Shown: positions 8,714 to 18,113, counted from the stretch's first letter. The stretch: 64,000 nt of DNA from Priestia aryabhattai (GCF_023715685.1 NZ_JAMBOQ010000002.1:620001-684000), one strand, 5' to 3'. Numbers and translations: made by a program. Notes: generated by a model not told the origin, from the sequence alone.

Positions 8714-8947
8714 ATGGCAAAGTCAAAAGCAAAAAAAATGCGTGATAAAATGACGCGTGAAGGAAAACGAAATCCAGAATTAAACCGCAGTCTGTTTGTA
8801 TTTGCAGACATGGAAACTCGCAAAACCAAAACAAAGCAGGAAAAACTTCAGCATCACGACACAAAACATAAAAAACGATTATCAGACGGAGCGTACAATA
8901 CCGGAGATGATCGTTTTTTTGTTGCATTTAATATATCTACAAAATGA
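8714..8947 (+). CDS. Small basic protein of unknown function, 77 residues
   Basis: The protein starts MAKSKAKKMRDKMTREGKRN and stays strongly basic and hydrophilic (TRKTKTKQEK, HKKRL), with no membrane segment. The ATG has a textbook GGGAGGAAG ribosome binding site. A TTGACA at about 8653 with an AAGATA-like -10 seventeen bases later gives a promoter of its own. The basic, extended composition suggests nucleic-acid binding, but this is inference; I do not recognise the family with certainty. Confidence 0.65.
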   Translation: MAKSKAKKMRDKMTREGKRNPELNRSLFVFADMETRKTKTKQEKLQHHDTKHKKRLSDGAYNTGDDRFFVAFNISTK

Positions 8948-9050
8948 AACAGCGCTTTTGGACTATCTATCTTCACTTTGCCCCAAACATTCTTACTGTA
9001 AACTTCCGCAAAAAACCCTTATGATAGTAAAAAAAGGAGATGAACTAAGA

Positions 9051-9536
9051 ATGCTTACTATTGAAAAAGTACCTAAAAGCCAAGCGGGCGTTTTGCAAAA
9101 TTTGTATTCTCTTTATCTCCACGATTTATCTGCGTATACACCTTCTTTAGATATTCGCGAAGATGGAGCTTTTCATTTTGAAGAGCTGCCGCTGTTTTGG
9201 AAAGTAGAAGGCCTCTCGCCATACTTTATTAAAGTAGATGGTGAGCTGACGGGCTTTTTCTTACTTCTTGAACAGCCCGCGCTTCAGCAAGAAGCAGATT
9301 ACTGCATCAATGATTTTTTTATCTTAAACAAATATCGAGGGCAGGGCATCGCTTCTAAAACGGTAAAAGACATTTTTTCTAATCGAAAAGGAACGTATAT
9401 GATTATTGAGCTTGCAGACAACAAGCCAGCTATTTCATTTTGGAAGCATATTTATGAAAGTCTACATATTTCCTTTCAAGAAAAGAAAATTGAAATTGAC
9501 GGAGAGCCAACTCTTGTTCAAACATTTAATGTATAA
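9051..9536 (+). CDS. GNAT family N-acetyltransferase
   Basis: A 161-residue protein starting MLTIEKVPKSQ at an ATG with an AAAAAGGAG ribosome binding site eleven bases upstream; the longer in-frame extension upstream overlaps another gene and lacks such a site. GNAT features are the strand INDFFILNKYR followed by the acetyl-CoA motif RGQGIASKTVKDIF (around residues 95-110) and a late NKPAISFWKHIYE segment. The acceptor is unknown. A terminator follows directly. Confidence 0.85.
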   Translation: MLTIEKVPKSQAGVLQNLYSLYLHDLSAYTPSLDIREDGAFHFEELPLFWKVEGLSPYFIKVDGELTGFFLLLEQPALQQEADYCINDFFILNKYRGQGIASKTVKDIFSNRKGTYMIIELADNKPAISFWKHIYESLHISFQEKKIEIDGEPTLVQTFNV

Positions 9537-9539
9537 AAT

Positions 9540-9567
9540 CCTTCTGAAAAACAGAAGGGTTTTTTTA
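9540..9567 (+). terminator. Intrinsic terminator
   Basis: CCTTCTG/CAGAAGG stem with a five-base A-rich loop and a run of seven Ts. Confidence 0.85.
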
Positions 9568-9663
9568 TTGAACTAAATATTAACAATTTTCAACAAATTA
9601 TGTATAATTAAAGATGCTTATCGACATTTATTCACAGGATTATTCCTGTAAAGGAGGAGTAAA

Positions 9664-10998
9664 ATGAAAGCGTTATCTAATTTCTTTACGACGCTTGTGC
9701 AGCGTTTTTTACCTGATCCGTTTGTGTTTGCTTTAATCCTGACGCTGATTTTATTTGTATCAGGTATTGTTTTTACTCCTCACGGGCCGATTGAGATGGT
9801 TCAGTTTTGGGGAAGCGGCTTTTGGAACCTCCTAGCATTTGCGATGCAAATGAGCTTAGTGCTTGTCACGGGGCATGCGCTTGCTAGCTCGCCGCTTGTA
9901 AAGAAGTGGCTTGTAAACATAGCACTGCTAGCCAAAACTCCGGCACAAGGTGTTATTCTTGTTACGCTCGGCGCAGCCATGGCCTGTATGATCAACTGGG
10001 GGTTTGGATTGATTGTAGGTGCGCTGTTTGCGAAAGAAGTAGCTAAACGCGTTCCTGGGTCTGATTACCGTTTTTTAATTGCCTGTGCTTACATAGGGTT
10101 TTTAACATGGCACGGAGGTTTGTCAGGTTCGATTCCTCTTGTAGCTGCTACACCTGGAAATCCAATGGAAAAAACGGCTGGACTTATTCCGCTATCAGAC
10201 ACGATTTTTACAGGCTACAATTTATTTATTACCCTTGGATTATTAATTGTCCTTCCTATTATGACAAGACTGATGATGCCGACGGGAAAAGAAGTGGTAG
10301 AAATTGATCCAAGGCTTTTGGCAGAAGATGAAATGGCTCCGGCGACAGTTGTTGAGACGACTTCTTCTAAGCCAACATTTGCTGTGCGCATGGAAAACAG
10401 CAGGTTTTTGAGCTTGACGATTGCGCTTCTTGGGTATTCATATTTAATTTATTATTTTGCTACAAACGGTTTTAAAATGGATATTAACACAGTGAATTTA
10501 TTGTTTTTTACGACGGGTATTTTGCTTCACCGTACACCTTTATCCTATATGAATGCAGTTTCTAATGCTGCGAAAGGAACCGCGGGAATTGTGATTCAGT
10601 TTCCATTTTACGCAGGTATTCAAGGCATGATGGAGCTATCAGGCTTAGGTGGGAAGCTAACGAACGCATTTATCTCGATTTCAAATGAAACGACATTTCC
10701 ATTTCTGGCGTTTTTAAGTTCCGGCGTTGTGAACTTTTTTGTTCCATCAGGAGGAGGACACTGGGTTGTACAAGGACCTTTTATTATGCCGGCAGCTGAA
10801 CAGCTCGGTGTAGATCCGGGAATCGCTGCGATGGCAATTGCCTACGGAGAAGCGTGGATGAATATGGCACAGCCGTTTTGGGCATTGCCTGCACTAGCCA
10901 TCGCAGGACTCGGAGCACGAGATATAATGGGTTACTGCGTGACGACGTTAATTGTATCAGGCTTTATTTTTGCTATAGGACTAACGTTTTTCCACTAA
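9664..10998 (+). CDS. atoE: Short-chain fatty acid transporter (AtoE family)
   Basis: A 444-residue inner-membrane permease with roughly a dozen hydrophobic segments. The start MKALSNFFTTLVQRFLPDPF and internal segments CMINWGFGLIVGALFAKEV, FLTWHGGLSGSIPLVAATPG and FFVPSGGGHWVVQGPF are those of the AtoE family, which takes up short-chain fatty acids such as acetoacetate or butyrate. A strong AAAGGAGGAG ribosome binding site precedes the ATG. No thiolase or CoA-transferase gene is next to it, so the physiological substrate is not set by context. It is monocistronic, with a terminator at 11001. Confidence 0.88.
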   Translation: MKALSNFFTTLVQRFLPDPFVFALILTLILFVSGIVFTPHGPIEMVQFWGSGFWNLLAFAMQMSLVLVTGHALASSPLVKKWLVNIALLAKTPAQGVILVTLGAAMACMINWGFGLIVGALFAKEVAKRVPGSDYRFLIACAYIGFLTWHGGLSGSIPLVAATPGNPMEKTAGLIPLSDTIFTGYNLFITLGLLIVLPIMTRLMMPTGKEVVEIDPRLLAEDEMAPATVVETTSSKPTFAVRMENSRFLSLTIALLGYSYLIYYFATNGFKMDINTVNLLFFTTGILLHRTPLSYMNAVSNAAKGTAGIVIQFPFYAGIQGMMELSGLGGKLTNAFISISNETTFPFLAFLSSGVVNFFVPSGGGHWVVQGPFIMPAAEQLGVDPGIAAMAIAYGEAWMNMAQPFWALPALAIAGLGARDIMGYCVTTLIVSGFIFAIGLTFFH

Positions 10999-11000
10999 GA

Positions 11001-11029
11001 AAAGGTCAGCTGAAAAGCTGACCTTTTTT
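11001..11029 (+). terminator. Intrinsic terminator after atoE
   Basis: AAAGGTCAGC and GCTGACCTTTTTT around a TGAAAA loop. Confidence 0.88.
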
Positions 11030-11078
11030 ATTAGGGAAAAAGTGTTCCATTATTCGCTTCTTTCCTGCGCATTCTACT

Positions 11079-11918
11079 TTATAAGCCAACTTCGCGTGTG
11101 CTCCAGTTCCAGAATTCTTCTGCCAGCTGTTCATTTTTTGCTCTTGAAGAAGGGGGCGTCACGCGTTTTTTATAAAAATAAGCACCGCTAATATGCGTCA
11201 CTTCAGGGCTGTTTGCTAAATAAATCGCTGTTTCGGCACCTTCAAAAGGCGTTAAAAAGAAAGGGCGAAGCACAGCGTGAACGCTTTTTCCAAAACCCGT
11301 TTGACGGTTAACGCCGATAGCGGTAGAGACTGCTCCCGGGTGAAGGCAATTTACTGTTACAGAAGTATCTTTTAGCTTTTTACTTAAATGGACCGTAAAT
11401 AAGTTATTCGCTAATTTAGACTGAGAGTATCCTCGCCATATTCCGAATCCTGTTGTTAAGTGAGGGTTGTTGAAGTCTATTTTTCCAGCTTTATGAGCAC
11501 CGGAGCCAACATTTATAATGCGTCCTTGCTGAGATTTTTTCAACGGATCGAAAAGTAAATTAGTTAACAAAAAGTGACCCAAATGATTAACACCAAGCAT
11601 CATTTCAAATCCGTCTTGTGTTGTTTCACGCTTGATTGTCACGACGCCCGCGTTATTAATCAGCACATCAAGCACGCTGTAGCGAGACGTAAAGTCTTCA
11701 GTGAAAGCTCGGATACTATCGAGAGAAGCTAAGTCACAGGTCATAAGAGATATGGAGTCCGATTCGCTTTGGCGTTTCGCTTCTTCTAACGCGGCATTTC
11801 CTCTTTCTTCATTTCGGCACACCATAATAACCTCGAATCCTTTTTTGGCTAGTTTAATCGTTGTGGCCAGCCCCATTCCCGAATTGGCACCCGTAATTAA
11901 CGCTCGTTTTGCTGTCAT
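11079..11918 (-). CDS. Short-chain dehydrogenase/reductase (retinol-dehydrogenase-like)
   Basis: A 279-residue NAD(P)-dependent oxidoreductase of the classical SDR fold: cofactor motif TGANSGMG at residues 9-16, CDLASLDS after strand 3, NNAG near residue 89, and the catalytic YSQSK at about 170-174 with an upstream Ser in NVGSGAHKAG. The C-terminal segment HPGAVSTAIG and the long tail resemble the retinol dehydrogenase/WW-domain oxidoreductase-like group. The substrate is not predictable. The gene stands alone; an AGGAAC ribosome binding site precedes the ATG. Confidence 0.85.
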   Translation of the reverse strand: MTAKRALITGANSGMGLATTIKLAKKGFEVIMVCRNEERGNAALEEAKRQSESDSISLMTCDLASLDSIRAFTEDFTSRYSVLDVLINNAGVVTIKRETTQDGFEMMLGVNHLGHFLLTNLLFDPLKKSQQGRIINVGSGAHKAGKIDFNNPHLTTGFGIWRGYSQSKLANNLFTVHLSKKLKDTSVTVNCLHPGAVSTAIGVNRQTGFGKSVHAVLRPFFLTPFEGAETAIYLANSPEVTHISGAYFYKKRVTPPSSRAKNEQLAEEFWNWSTREVGL

Positions 11919-12078
11919 GAGTATGTTCCTCCCAACTACATCTTTTTTCTAGTGTATAAGATAAGAAGATACGTCGTCCACTTCTAGCTTTTTCTTTTAT
12001 GCTTTAAAAAAGTATGTAAAATGTGCACAGGGGAGAAAATGTTGCACAAAGGTCAATATTTTACACCCTACTTGTCAA

Positions 12079-12092
12079 TTAAAGCGGTTTCA
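12079..12092. promoter_or_regulatory. Candidate cre (CcpA site) upstream of the sugar ABC operon
   Basis: TTAAAGCGGTTTCA agrees with 12 of 14 positions of the cre consensus TGWAARCGYTWNCW. It lies about 50 bases before the first permease start, just after a TTGTCA at 12072-12077 that may be the -35. The -10 is not clear. Carbon catabolite control of a sugar importer would be expected. Confidence 0.45.
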
Positions 12093-12139
12093 TAAATAAC
12101 GGATTTCGCTAAAATAAGACATAGGGAGGTGCTAGTAAG

Positions 12140-13102
12140 ATGAATAGCCAAAGTAAATTACAGGAGACAGAATATGTTCCTTTAGAGCAAGAACTTAAAA
12201 GAGAACCATCAATTAATACGAAAAAACGTAAAAATTTAAAAAATGTAGGTTTATTTGCTCTATTTGTAGGGCCCGCACTATTAGCGTTTTGTGTGATTGT
12301 ACTTATACCATTTTTTACAGGGATTTATTATTCATTTACAGACTGGAACGGAGTAAACGGTACGATTAACTGGGTGGGGCTTGATAACTTTAAGTACTTG
12401 TTCACCGAAGATAAGCAGTTTCAGCAATCATTTTGGATTACAACGAAATACACGGTCGTTGCGATTATCTTAACCAATGTGGTCGGATTCGTGTTAGCGA
12501 TCCTTGTTACTCAAATGTTAAAAACACGAAACATTTTACGTACGGTTTTCTTTATGCCCAATTTAATTGGCGGACTTTTACTAGGATTTGTATGGCAGTT
12601 CATTTTCGTAAAAGGATTTGCATCTATCGGACAAATCACGGGAATTTCGCTTTTTGAACTTCCTTGGTTGGGAGATGCAAAAACAGCATTTTGGGGCATT
12701 GTGATTGTAAGTGTATGGCAAGGCGCAGGTTATATCATGCTTATTTACACAGCAGCACTGCAAAACGTACCGCAAGAGCTTATTGAAGCAGCAAAAATTG
12801 ACGGAGCAAGCAGATGGCAAATTCTTCGTCACATTACAATTCCAATGGTAGCACCGGCAATAACGGTTTGTTTATTCTTAACGATTTCATGGTCATTCAA
12901 AGTATTCGATGTCAACTTATCATTAACAAACGGTGGTCCATTTAAATCAACAGAAATGTTAGCGCTTAATATTTATACAGAAGCATTTGTTAATAACAGA
13001 TACGGTCTAGGTGAAGCAAAAGCCTTAATTTTCTTCATCGTTGTAGCAGCGATTACGATTATTCAAGTAACATACACCAAGAAGAAGGAGGTTGAATCGT
13101 GA
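12140..13102 (+). CDS. Sugar ABC transporter permease (MalF/MsmF type)
   Basis: A 320-residue membrane protein with six transmembrane segments after a charged 40-residue cytoplasmic leader. The ATPase-docking EAA loop of binding-protein-dependent permeases is clear (EAAKIDGASRWQILRHITIP, about residues 215-235), and the segment LTNGGPFKSTEMLALNIY near the end is typical of the MsmF/UgpA group. It forms a heterodimer with the next gene product. The gene pair has the usual four-base-scale overlap at 13099-13102. No ATPase gene is nearby, so a shared MsmX-type ATPase is likely. Confidence 0.9.
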   Translation: MNSQSKLQETEYVPLEQELKREPSINTKKRKNLKNVGLFALFVGPALLAFCVIVLIPFFTGIYYSFTDWNGVNGTINWVGLDNFKYLFTEDKQFQQSFWITTKYTVVAIILTNVVGFVLAILVTQMLKTRNILRTVFFMPNLIGGLLLGFVWQFIFVKGFASIGQITGISLFELPWLGDAKTAFWGIVIVSVWQGAGYIMLIYTAALQNVPQELIEAAKIDGASRWQILRHITIPMVAPAITVCLFLTISWSFKVFDVNLSLTNGGPFKSTEMLALNIYTEAFVNNRYGLGEAKALIFFIVVAAITIIQVTYTKKKEVES

Positions 13103-13929
13103 TGGGAAACAAATATACGAGCAAAACCTTTATTGTTGAAATTTTAGCGGTCCTGCTTGGATTGGTGTTCTTGGTTCCATTTTATTACGTGCTGTCAAAC
13201 TCGTTGAAGTCATTTGCTGAAATTTTATCAAACACATCGGCTCTTCCGACAACGATTCAGTTTCAAAACTTTGTCAATGCATTTAACCAAATGAATTACT
13301 TAAAGGTGCTTAGCAACTCGCTAATCATTACAGTCATCAGTAACGCAGTTCTAGTAATCTTCTGTTCAATGGCAGCTTACATGCTGGTTCGAACAAAGAA
13401 AAAAATCAGCAGCATTATCTTTATGGCGTTCGTAGCGGCAATGGTTATTCCGTTTCAATCCATCATGATTCCACTTGTAAAAGTAGCAGGAAACTTAAAC
13501 TTGTTAAACAGCATTTGGGGTATTGTGATCATGTACTTAGGCTTCGGTTCTGGTATGACGATTTTCTTATACCACGGATTTATTAAAGGAATTCCAGTCG
13601 AGCTAGAAGAAGCGGCAATCATCGACGGATGCTCACGTCTAGGCGTGTTCTGGAGAATTGTATTCCCATTATTAAAGCCAATTACAGTAACCGTTGTCAT
13701 CTTAAACAGCCTATGGATTTGGAATGACTTCTTACTTCCGTCTCTTGTTCTGCAAGATCCTGAACTAAGAACGATTCCGCTTGCGACATTCTTCTTCTTT
13801 GGTCAGTATACAAAGCAGTGGGATTTAGCACTAGCAGCACTCGTTATCAGTATTATCCCGCTATTAATCTTCTTCTTTGCAATGCAAAAACACATTGTTA
13901 AAGGAATTACAAGCGGTTCAATTAAATAA
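13102..13929 (+). CDS. Sugar ABC transporter permease (MalG/MsmG type)
   Basis: A 275-residue permease with six transmembrane segments, partner of the previous protein. The EAA loop reads EEAAIIDGCSRLGVFWRIVF. It ends in QKHIVKGITSGSIK, the characteristic C-terminus of CUT1-family MalG-like subunits. I use the ATG at 13102, ten bases after AAGGAGGT (13084-13091); the GTG three bases earlier is also possible. It is followed by a strong hairpin and then by the binding-protein gene. Confidence 0.9.
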   Translation: MGNKYTSKTFIVEILAVLLGLVFLVPFYYVLSNSLKSFAEILSNTSALPTTIQFQNFVNAFNQMNYLKVLSNSLIITVISNAVLVIFCSMAAYMLVRTKKKISSIIFMAFVAAMVIPFQSIMIPLVKVAGNLNLLNSIWGIVIMYLGFGSGMTIFLYHGFIKGIPVELEEAAIIDGCSRLGVFWRIVFPLLKPITVTVVILNSLWIWNDFLLPSLVLQDPELRTIPLATFFFFGQYTKQWDLALAALVISIIPLLIFFFAMQKHIVKGITSGSIK

Positions 13930-13945
13930 TAGAAACGGCAACAGG

Positions 13946-13977
13946 GCTGGTTTTGAGGCTTAGGTATCAAAACCAGC
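13946..13977 (+). other. Intercistronic hairpin before the binding-protein gene
   Basis: GCTGGTTTTGA and TCAAAACCAGC form a perfect eleven-base-pair stem with a ten-base loop, no T-run. It sits between the permease stop and the ribosome binding site of the binding-protein gene. Confidence 0.7.
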
Positions 13978-13999
13978 AGCAAATAGGGAGGAACGGAAA

Positions 14000-15283
14000 A
14001 TGGCATTTAAAATGAAAAAATGGCCTTTAGCGGCAGGGATTTTATCGGCTACGCTTTTATTTTCAACCGCATGTTCAAACGAAAGCGCATCGGGGAATAA
14101 AAAAAGCGGCGGAGATCAAGTGGTAGTAGATGTATTTCAAGGAAAAGTAGAAATTGCAGATCAGTTAAAAGCTCTAACTGACCAGTATACAAAAGAACAT
14201 CCAAACGTAAAATTTAATATCCAAACGGTGGGTGGAGGAGCTGATGGCGCAGCTGCTTTAAAAGCGCAGTTTGCTTCAGGTAATGCGCCTGACCTTTTCA
14301 CAAACGGCGGATATCAAGAGGCAAAAACATGGAAAAATAAATTAGAAGATTTATCAGACCAGCCTTGGGTAAAAGATGCATACGATAACACACTTACGCC
14401 CATGACGATGGACGGTAAAGTATATGGACAGCCGATCAGTCTTGAAGGCTACGGATTTACATATAACAAAAAGCTGTTCAAAAAAGCAGGAATTAAAGAA
14501 CTTCCAAAAACGTATTCAGAATTAGAAGCAGCGGCTAAAAAACTAAAAGCTGCCGGGATTACGCCATTTTCTATCGGCTACGGCGAGTGGTGGGTACTTG
14601 GAAATCACGGCTTAAATATTCCATTTGCCAGTCAAAAAGATCCGGATGCTTTCATCAATGGATTAAATGACGGCAGCACTAAAATCGCAGGAAACGAGCA
14701 GTTCAAGCAATATGTAAAGCTGCTTGATTTAACGGTGAAATACGGAAACAAAAATTCATTAACGACGGATTACAACACGCAAGTAACGAAGTTTGCGAAT
14801 GGTGAAGCAGCGATGATTCAGCAAGGAAACTGGATTCAGCCAATGCTTGATAAAATTACGCCGAACATGGATGTAGGTATTCTACCTATGCCGTTAAGCG
14901 ACGATGCAGCTGTATCTGACAAGCTTGCAATCGATGTTCCAAGCAACTGGGTTATTCACAAACAAGCACCGGCGGCAGATAAAAAAGCAGCAAAAGACTT
15001 CTTAAATTGGATGGTCACATCTAAAGAAGGTCAAAAAGCGCTAGTAGAAGACTTCAAGTACATTCCAGCCTTTAAATCAATTGAAGCAAAAGACATTGGA
15101 CCTTTAGGCGAAGAACTTCTTAAATATTCAAAAGATCAAAAAACGCTCCCTTGGGAATGGACAAAATTCCCTGAAGGCGTAACGCAAAAATTCGGAGCGG
15201 ATGTACAAGAATACATCGGCGGCCAAACATCTGAAGATGAACTATTAAAATCATTAGATAAAAGATGGGCTGAACTGAAGTAA
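14000..15283 (+). CDS. Sugar ABC transporter substrate-binding lipoprotein
   Basis: A 427-residue extracellular solute-binding protein of the CUT1 (family 1) type. The signal peptide ends in lipobox FSTAC (Cys25), so the mature protein is tethered to the outer face of the membrane. Body motifs of the family are visible, for example YTKEHPNVKFNIQTVGGG near the start and YTFNKKLFKKAG-like YGFTYNKKLFKKAGIKELP around residue 150. The ribosome binding site is AGGGAGGAACGG. It is last in the operon, whereas it is usually first in such operons. The sugar is unknown; no glycosidase gene is adjacent. Confidence 0.9.
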   Translation: MAFKMKKWPLAAGILSATLLFSTACSNESASGNKKSGGDQVVVDVFQGKVEIADQLKALTDQYTKEHPNVKFNIQTVGGGADGAAALKAQFASGNAPDLFTNGGYQEAKTWKNKLEDLSDQPWVKDAYDNTLTPMTMDGKVYGQPISLEGYGFTYNKKLFKKAGIKELPKTYSELEAAAKKLKAAGITPFSIGYGEWWVLGNHGLNIPFASQKDPDAFINGLNDGSTKIAGNEQFKQYVKLLDLTVKYGNKNSLTTDYNTQVTKFANGEAAMIQQGNWIQPMLDKITPNMDVGILPMPLSDDAAVSDKLAIDVPSNWVIHKQAPAADKKAAKDFLNWMVTSKEGQKALVEDFKYIPAFKSIEAKDIGPLGEELLKYSKDQKTLPWEWTKFPEGVTQKFGADVQEYIGGQTSEDELLKSLDKRWAELK

Positions 15284-15321
15284 TGGAAAAGACAACATAA
15301 CTGTATCTATATAAAAAAATA

Positions 15322-15353
15322 AAAGGCGGCAGAATCTATGTGTTCTGCCGCTT
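15322..15353. terminator. Intrinsic terminator between convergent genes
   Basis: AAAGGCGGCAGAA and TTCTGCCGCTTT form a twelve-to-thirteen-pair stem with a TCTATGTG loop; A-rich and T-rich flanks allow use from both sides. Confidence 0.7.
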
Positions 15354-15366
15354 TCTGCCTTATCAC

Positions 15367-15690
15367 TTAACTTCTCGGCCAAAGCATAACCGCTACGCCA
15401 ATTAGACACACAAGTCCGCCAATCCAATCGTATGTATCGGGCATTTTTTTATCAACCCACCACGCCCAAAACAAGCTTAAAACAATAAAAATACCGCCGT
15501 ACGCTGCATATACACGCCCAAAGTCCGGGAATGACTGCCACGTGGCTATGATACCGTATAACACCAAAGCAATACCGCCTAGCAGCCCTAACAAGCTTGA
15601 AGCTCCTTCGCGCAGCCACTGCCAAATAAGATAGCCTCCGCCAATTTCAGCAAGACCCGCCAGGATAAAAAGAAAAATTGCTTTAATCAT
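15367..15690 (-). CDS. ynfA: YnfA family (UPF0060) membrane protein
   Basis: A 107-residue protein with four transmembrane helices. The start [20 protein letters not shown] and the segment [19 protein letters not shown] are the conserved signature of the UPF0060/YnfA family, and the length is exactly typical. The fold resembles small multidrug resistance proteins, but a transport role is not established for most members. It is transcribed alone, towards the sugar transporter operon. Confidence 0.92.
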   Translation of the reverse strand: MIKAIFLFILAGLAEIGGGYLIWQWLREGASSLLGLLGGIALVLYGIIATWQSFPDFGRVYAAYGGIFIVLSLFWAWWVDKKMPDTYDWIGGLVCLIGVAVMLWPRS

Positions 15691-15966
15691 AAAATATACT
15701 CCTTATGTTATCATTTCGTCTCTTTATTCTATCTTACTTTTTTAGTTTGATGAACCCGTAGTACGCTTCAAATAAGTCGTACTGGAAAGCATTCCTTTAT
15801 CAATTTGTCTTCAAACCTGCTAAACTATTAATAGTATGAATTCATGTGAAACTTTTGTAAAAGTATTGAGAGCCATCCAATTATTGTTGCTCAGAGCTCT
15901 TAAGAGGTAGAGGTTAGTAGTAAATGCACTATATATAAAAGAATGCAGATATAGGGGTTTGGTAAA

Positions 15967-16953
15967 ATGAGTTTAGATAATAAAGTGATACGAATTGAGC
16001 TGCCTACACCATTTCCAATTGGACCAGTTAATGTGTTTTTATTAAAAGCAGAAAAGTTAACGTTAATCGATGCAGGTATGAAAACAAAAGAAGCGTGGAA
16101 CGTTTTTGAAGAGGCATTACGTAAAGAAGGATATGAAGTAAAAGACATTGGACAAGTTATTCTTACTCATCAGCATCCGGATCACACTGGATTTTTAGAA
16201 TGGCTGCCGGGTGATATACCGGTTTACGGCCATAAGCTTGTGGAGCCTTGGATTTACCAAGATGAAGAGTTTGTTCAGCAGCATAGCGAGCTATATCGTA
16301 ATTTTCTTAGAGAGTTTGGAGTCAGTCATGATGAAATGGACGAATGGCTTCGTAAAGCAACGGCTGCCATTCAAGTACATTCACCTAAAGGGCAGAAGCT
16401 AGCGGGGTATTTAAAAGAAGGAGATACACTTCCGTATGCGAGTGATTGGGAAGTGATTGAAACGCCGGGACATTCCTTGAGTCAGCTGATGTTTTACAAT
16501 CGGAAAGAAAAAGTTGCGTTTGGCGGAGATCATATTTTGCCAAAAGTACCGTCAAATCCATATTTAGAGCCGACGATTCAAAATCCTAAGCCAACACCGC
16601 TATTGGACTACTTAGCGTCTCTTGAAAAAACGTTAAACTGCGACATTGATCTGATTTACAGCGGACATGGTGAACCGCTTAGCGACATTCATTCTTTAAT
16701 TATGGATCGTATTCAAAAGCAGCATAAATGGGCGCTGCGCGTGTTACAAGCGATGGGTGAAGGGAAGAAAACAACGCTTGAAGTAAGCGCTGCTTTTTTC
16801 CCGGATATGTATAAAAAAGCACCGGACTTTATTTTCTCAGAAGTGTACGGTCAGCTTACGTATTTAGAAAAAGAAGGCTACGTTGAATTAACAAAAAATG
16901 AAGACGGCGTCTTACTGTGGGAAGCTACACGTGTGCTTGTTTCTCAGTCATAA
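15967..16953 (+). CDS. MBL-fold metallohydrolase
   Basis: A 328-residue metallo-beta-lactamase-fold hydrolase. The metal-binding motif THQHPDHTG is at about residues 65-73, with further ligands in ETPGHSLSQLMFY (about 170) and FGGDHILPKV (about 190), and IYSGHGEPL (about 235). After residue 250 there is a helical extension that resembles the C-terminal winged-helix of the group that includes B. subtilis YqjP-like and beta-lactamase-like 2 proteins. The substrate is unknown; glyoxalase II-like thioester or lactone hydrolysis are family possibilities. Terminator at 16960. Confidence 0.82.
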   Translation: MSLDNKVIRIELPTPFPIGPVNVFLLKAEKLTLIDAGMKTKEAWNVFEEALRKEGYEVKDIGQVILTHQHPDHTGFLEWLPGDIPVYGHKLVEPWIYQDEEFVQQHSELYRNFLREFGVSHDEMDEWLRKATAAIQVHSPKGQKLAGYLKEGDTLPYASDWEVIETPGHSLSQLMFYNRKEKVAFGGDHILPKVPSNPYLEPTIQNPKPTPLLDYLASLEKTLNCDIDLIYSGHGEPLSDIHSLIMDRIQKQHKWALRVLQAMGEGKKTTLEVSAAFFPDMYKKAPDFIFSEVYGQLTYLEKEGYVELTKNEDGVLLWEATRVLVSQS

Positions 16954-16959
16954 CATAAC

Positions 16960-16989
16960 AAAACCAGCTTCTATAAAGAAGCTGGTTTT
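16960..16989. terminator. Bidirectional intrinsic terminator
   Basis: AAAACCAGCTTC and GAAGCTGGTTTT form a perfect twelve-pair stem with a six-base loop, between the convergent MBL and htpX genes. Confidence 0.88.
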
Positions 16990-16995
16990 GTCTGC

Positions 16996-17868
16996 TTATA
17001 GTGAATGCAAGCGCTCAATGCGTTTTTCAAGCGGCGGGTGAGTAGAGAATAAGCGTGAAAACTTTTCTTTACCGCTAATTTTAAAAGCAGCAATTGATTT
17101 TTGACGGTCATCTACTAATGAAGTAGTATGACGAAGCGATTCTAACGCATAAATCATCTTTTCTTTTCCTCCGAGTTTAGCTGCAAGCTCATCGGCCTTG
17201 AATTCACGTCTTCTTGAATGCCAGAAGATAATCGGGCTGCTTAAAATACTAAAGAGAATCTCAAATACAATGGATGTAAGGAAATAGACAACCATCGCAA
17301 ACTCTTCTCGAACAAAGTTTGACACCACTTTGGCTACTAAACGAGAGAAGAAAATAACGAATGTATTTAATACTCCTTGCAGCAGCGTAGTTGTTACCAT
17401 ATCACCGCTTTTAATATGCGCTATTTCGTGGGCGATAACGCCGCTGATCGCATCGCGGTCCATGCGTTCAAGCATTCCGCTTGAAACCGCAACAAGTGAA
17501 CGTCTTTTACTTGGCCCCGTTGCAAAAGCGTTAACTTCCGCCGAGTGATAAATTCCGACCTGAGGCATTTTTCTTAGCCCTGCAACAGATGCAAGTCGGT
17601 GCGTTTCTTCTAAAACAAATCGTTCGTATTCACCTTGAGGAGAACGTTCATCAATAACTTGAACACCCATCATCCATTTTGCCATCACTCGTGACATCAT
17701 GAGAGAAATAATCGCCCCGCTGAAGCCGGCAATTACGCTAAATGCCAGCAAGCCGCCGTAACCGCTGCTTCCTATATAGCCTTGAACACCTAATAAAGAT
17801 GTAATCGTTGTGATTGTAATTAATACTAAAATATTAACGAAAATAAACAGTGAAATTCGTTTTAGCAC
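16996..17868 (-). CDS. htpX: Membrane zinc metalloprotease HtpX
   Basis: A 290-residue M48-family membrane protease that degrades misfolded membrane proteins. Four hydrophobic segments, the zinc motif HEIAH (in VIAHEIAHIKSGD) and the downstream glutamate region (RRREFKADELAAKLGG) are visible, plus the C-terminal THPPLEKRI signature. I chose the GTG at 17868, giving VLKRISLFIFVN, because AAAGGAGGAAG lies eight bases upstream and the resulting start matches HtpX proteins; a longer upstream ATG frame adds 22 residues without family similarity. A mid-stem terminator separates it from plsY. Confidence 0.93.
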   Translation of the reverse strand: MLKRISLFIFVNILVLITITTITSLLGVQGYIGSSGYGGLLAFSVIAGFSGAIISLMMSRVMAKWMMGVQVIDERSPQGEYERFVLEETHRLASVAGLRKMPQVGIYHSAEVNAFATGPSKRRSLVAVSSGMLERMDRDAISGVIAHEIAHIKSGDMVTTTLLQGVLNTFVIFFSRLVAKVVSNFVREEFAMVVYFLTSIVFEILFSILSSPIIFWHSRRREFKADELAAKLGGKEKMIYALESLRHTTSLVDDRQKSIAAFKISGKEKFSRLFSTHPPLEKRIERLHSL

Positions 17869-18113
17869 AAGTCTTCCTCCTTTAACTAATACGTGCATGG
17901 TAGGTATACGGTTGGCAGAGAGAAAAGGTTTCATTTATTTATTCAAAGTTATTAAAAAGGTCATTATGTTAAGTTATTAAATAGTAAATATCAAATTACA
18001 AAATGAGATACAAGAAGTAGCGGAATATATTATTTACTCTATAACCAAGAGCATTTTTCAAAAGAAATTTCATAATTTACGTCTAACTTGGGACGAGAAG
18101 TACTAAAATAATT

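Noticed and set aside
8796..9050. N-terminal extension of the acetyltransferase upstream to 8796
   Set aside because: It overlaps another gene in a different frame, and the ATG at 9051 has a good ribosome binding site and fits the family length.
17869..17934. 22-residue N-terminal extension of HtpX
   Set aside because: The GTG at 17868 has a perfect AAAGGAGGAAG and gives the usual HtpX start.
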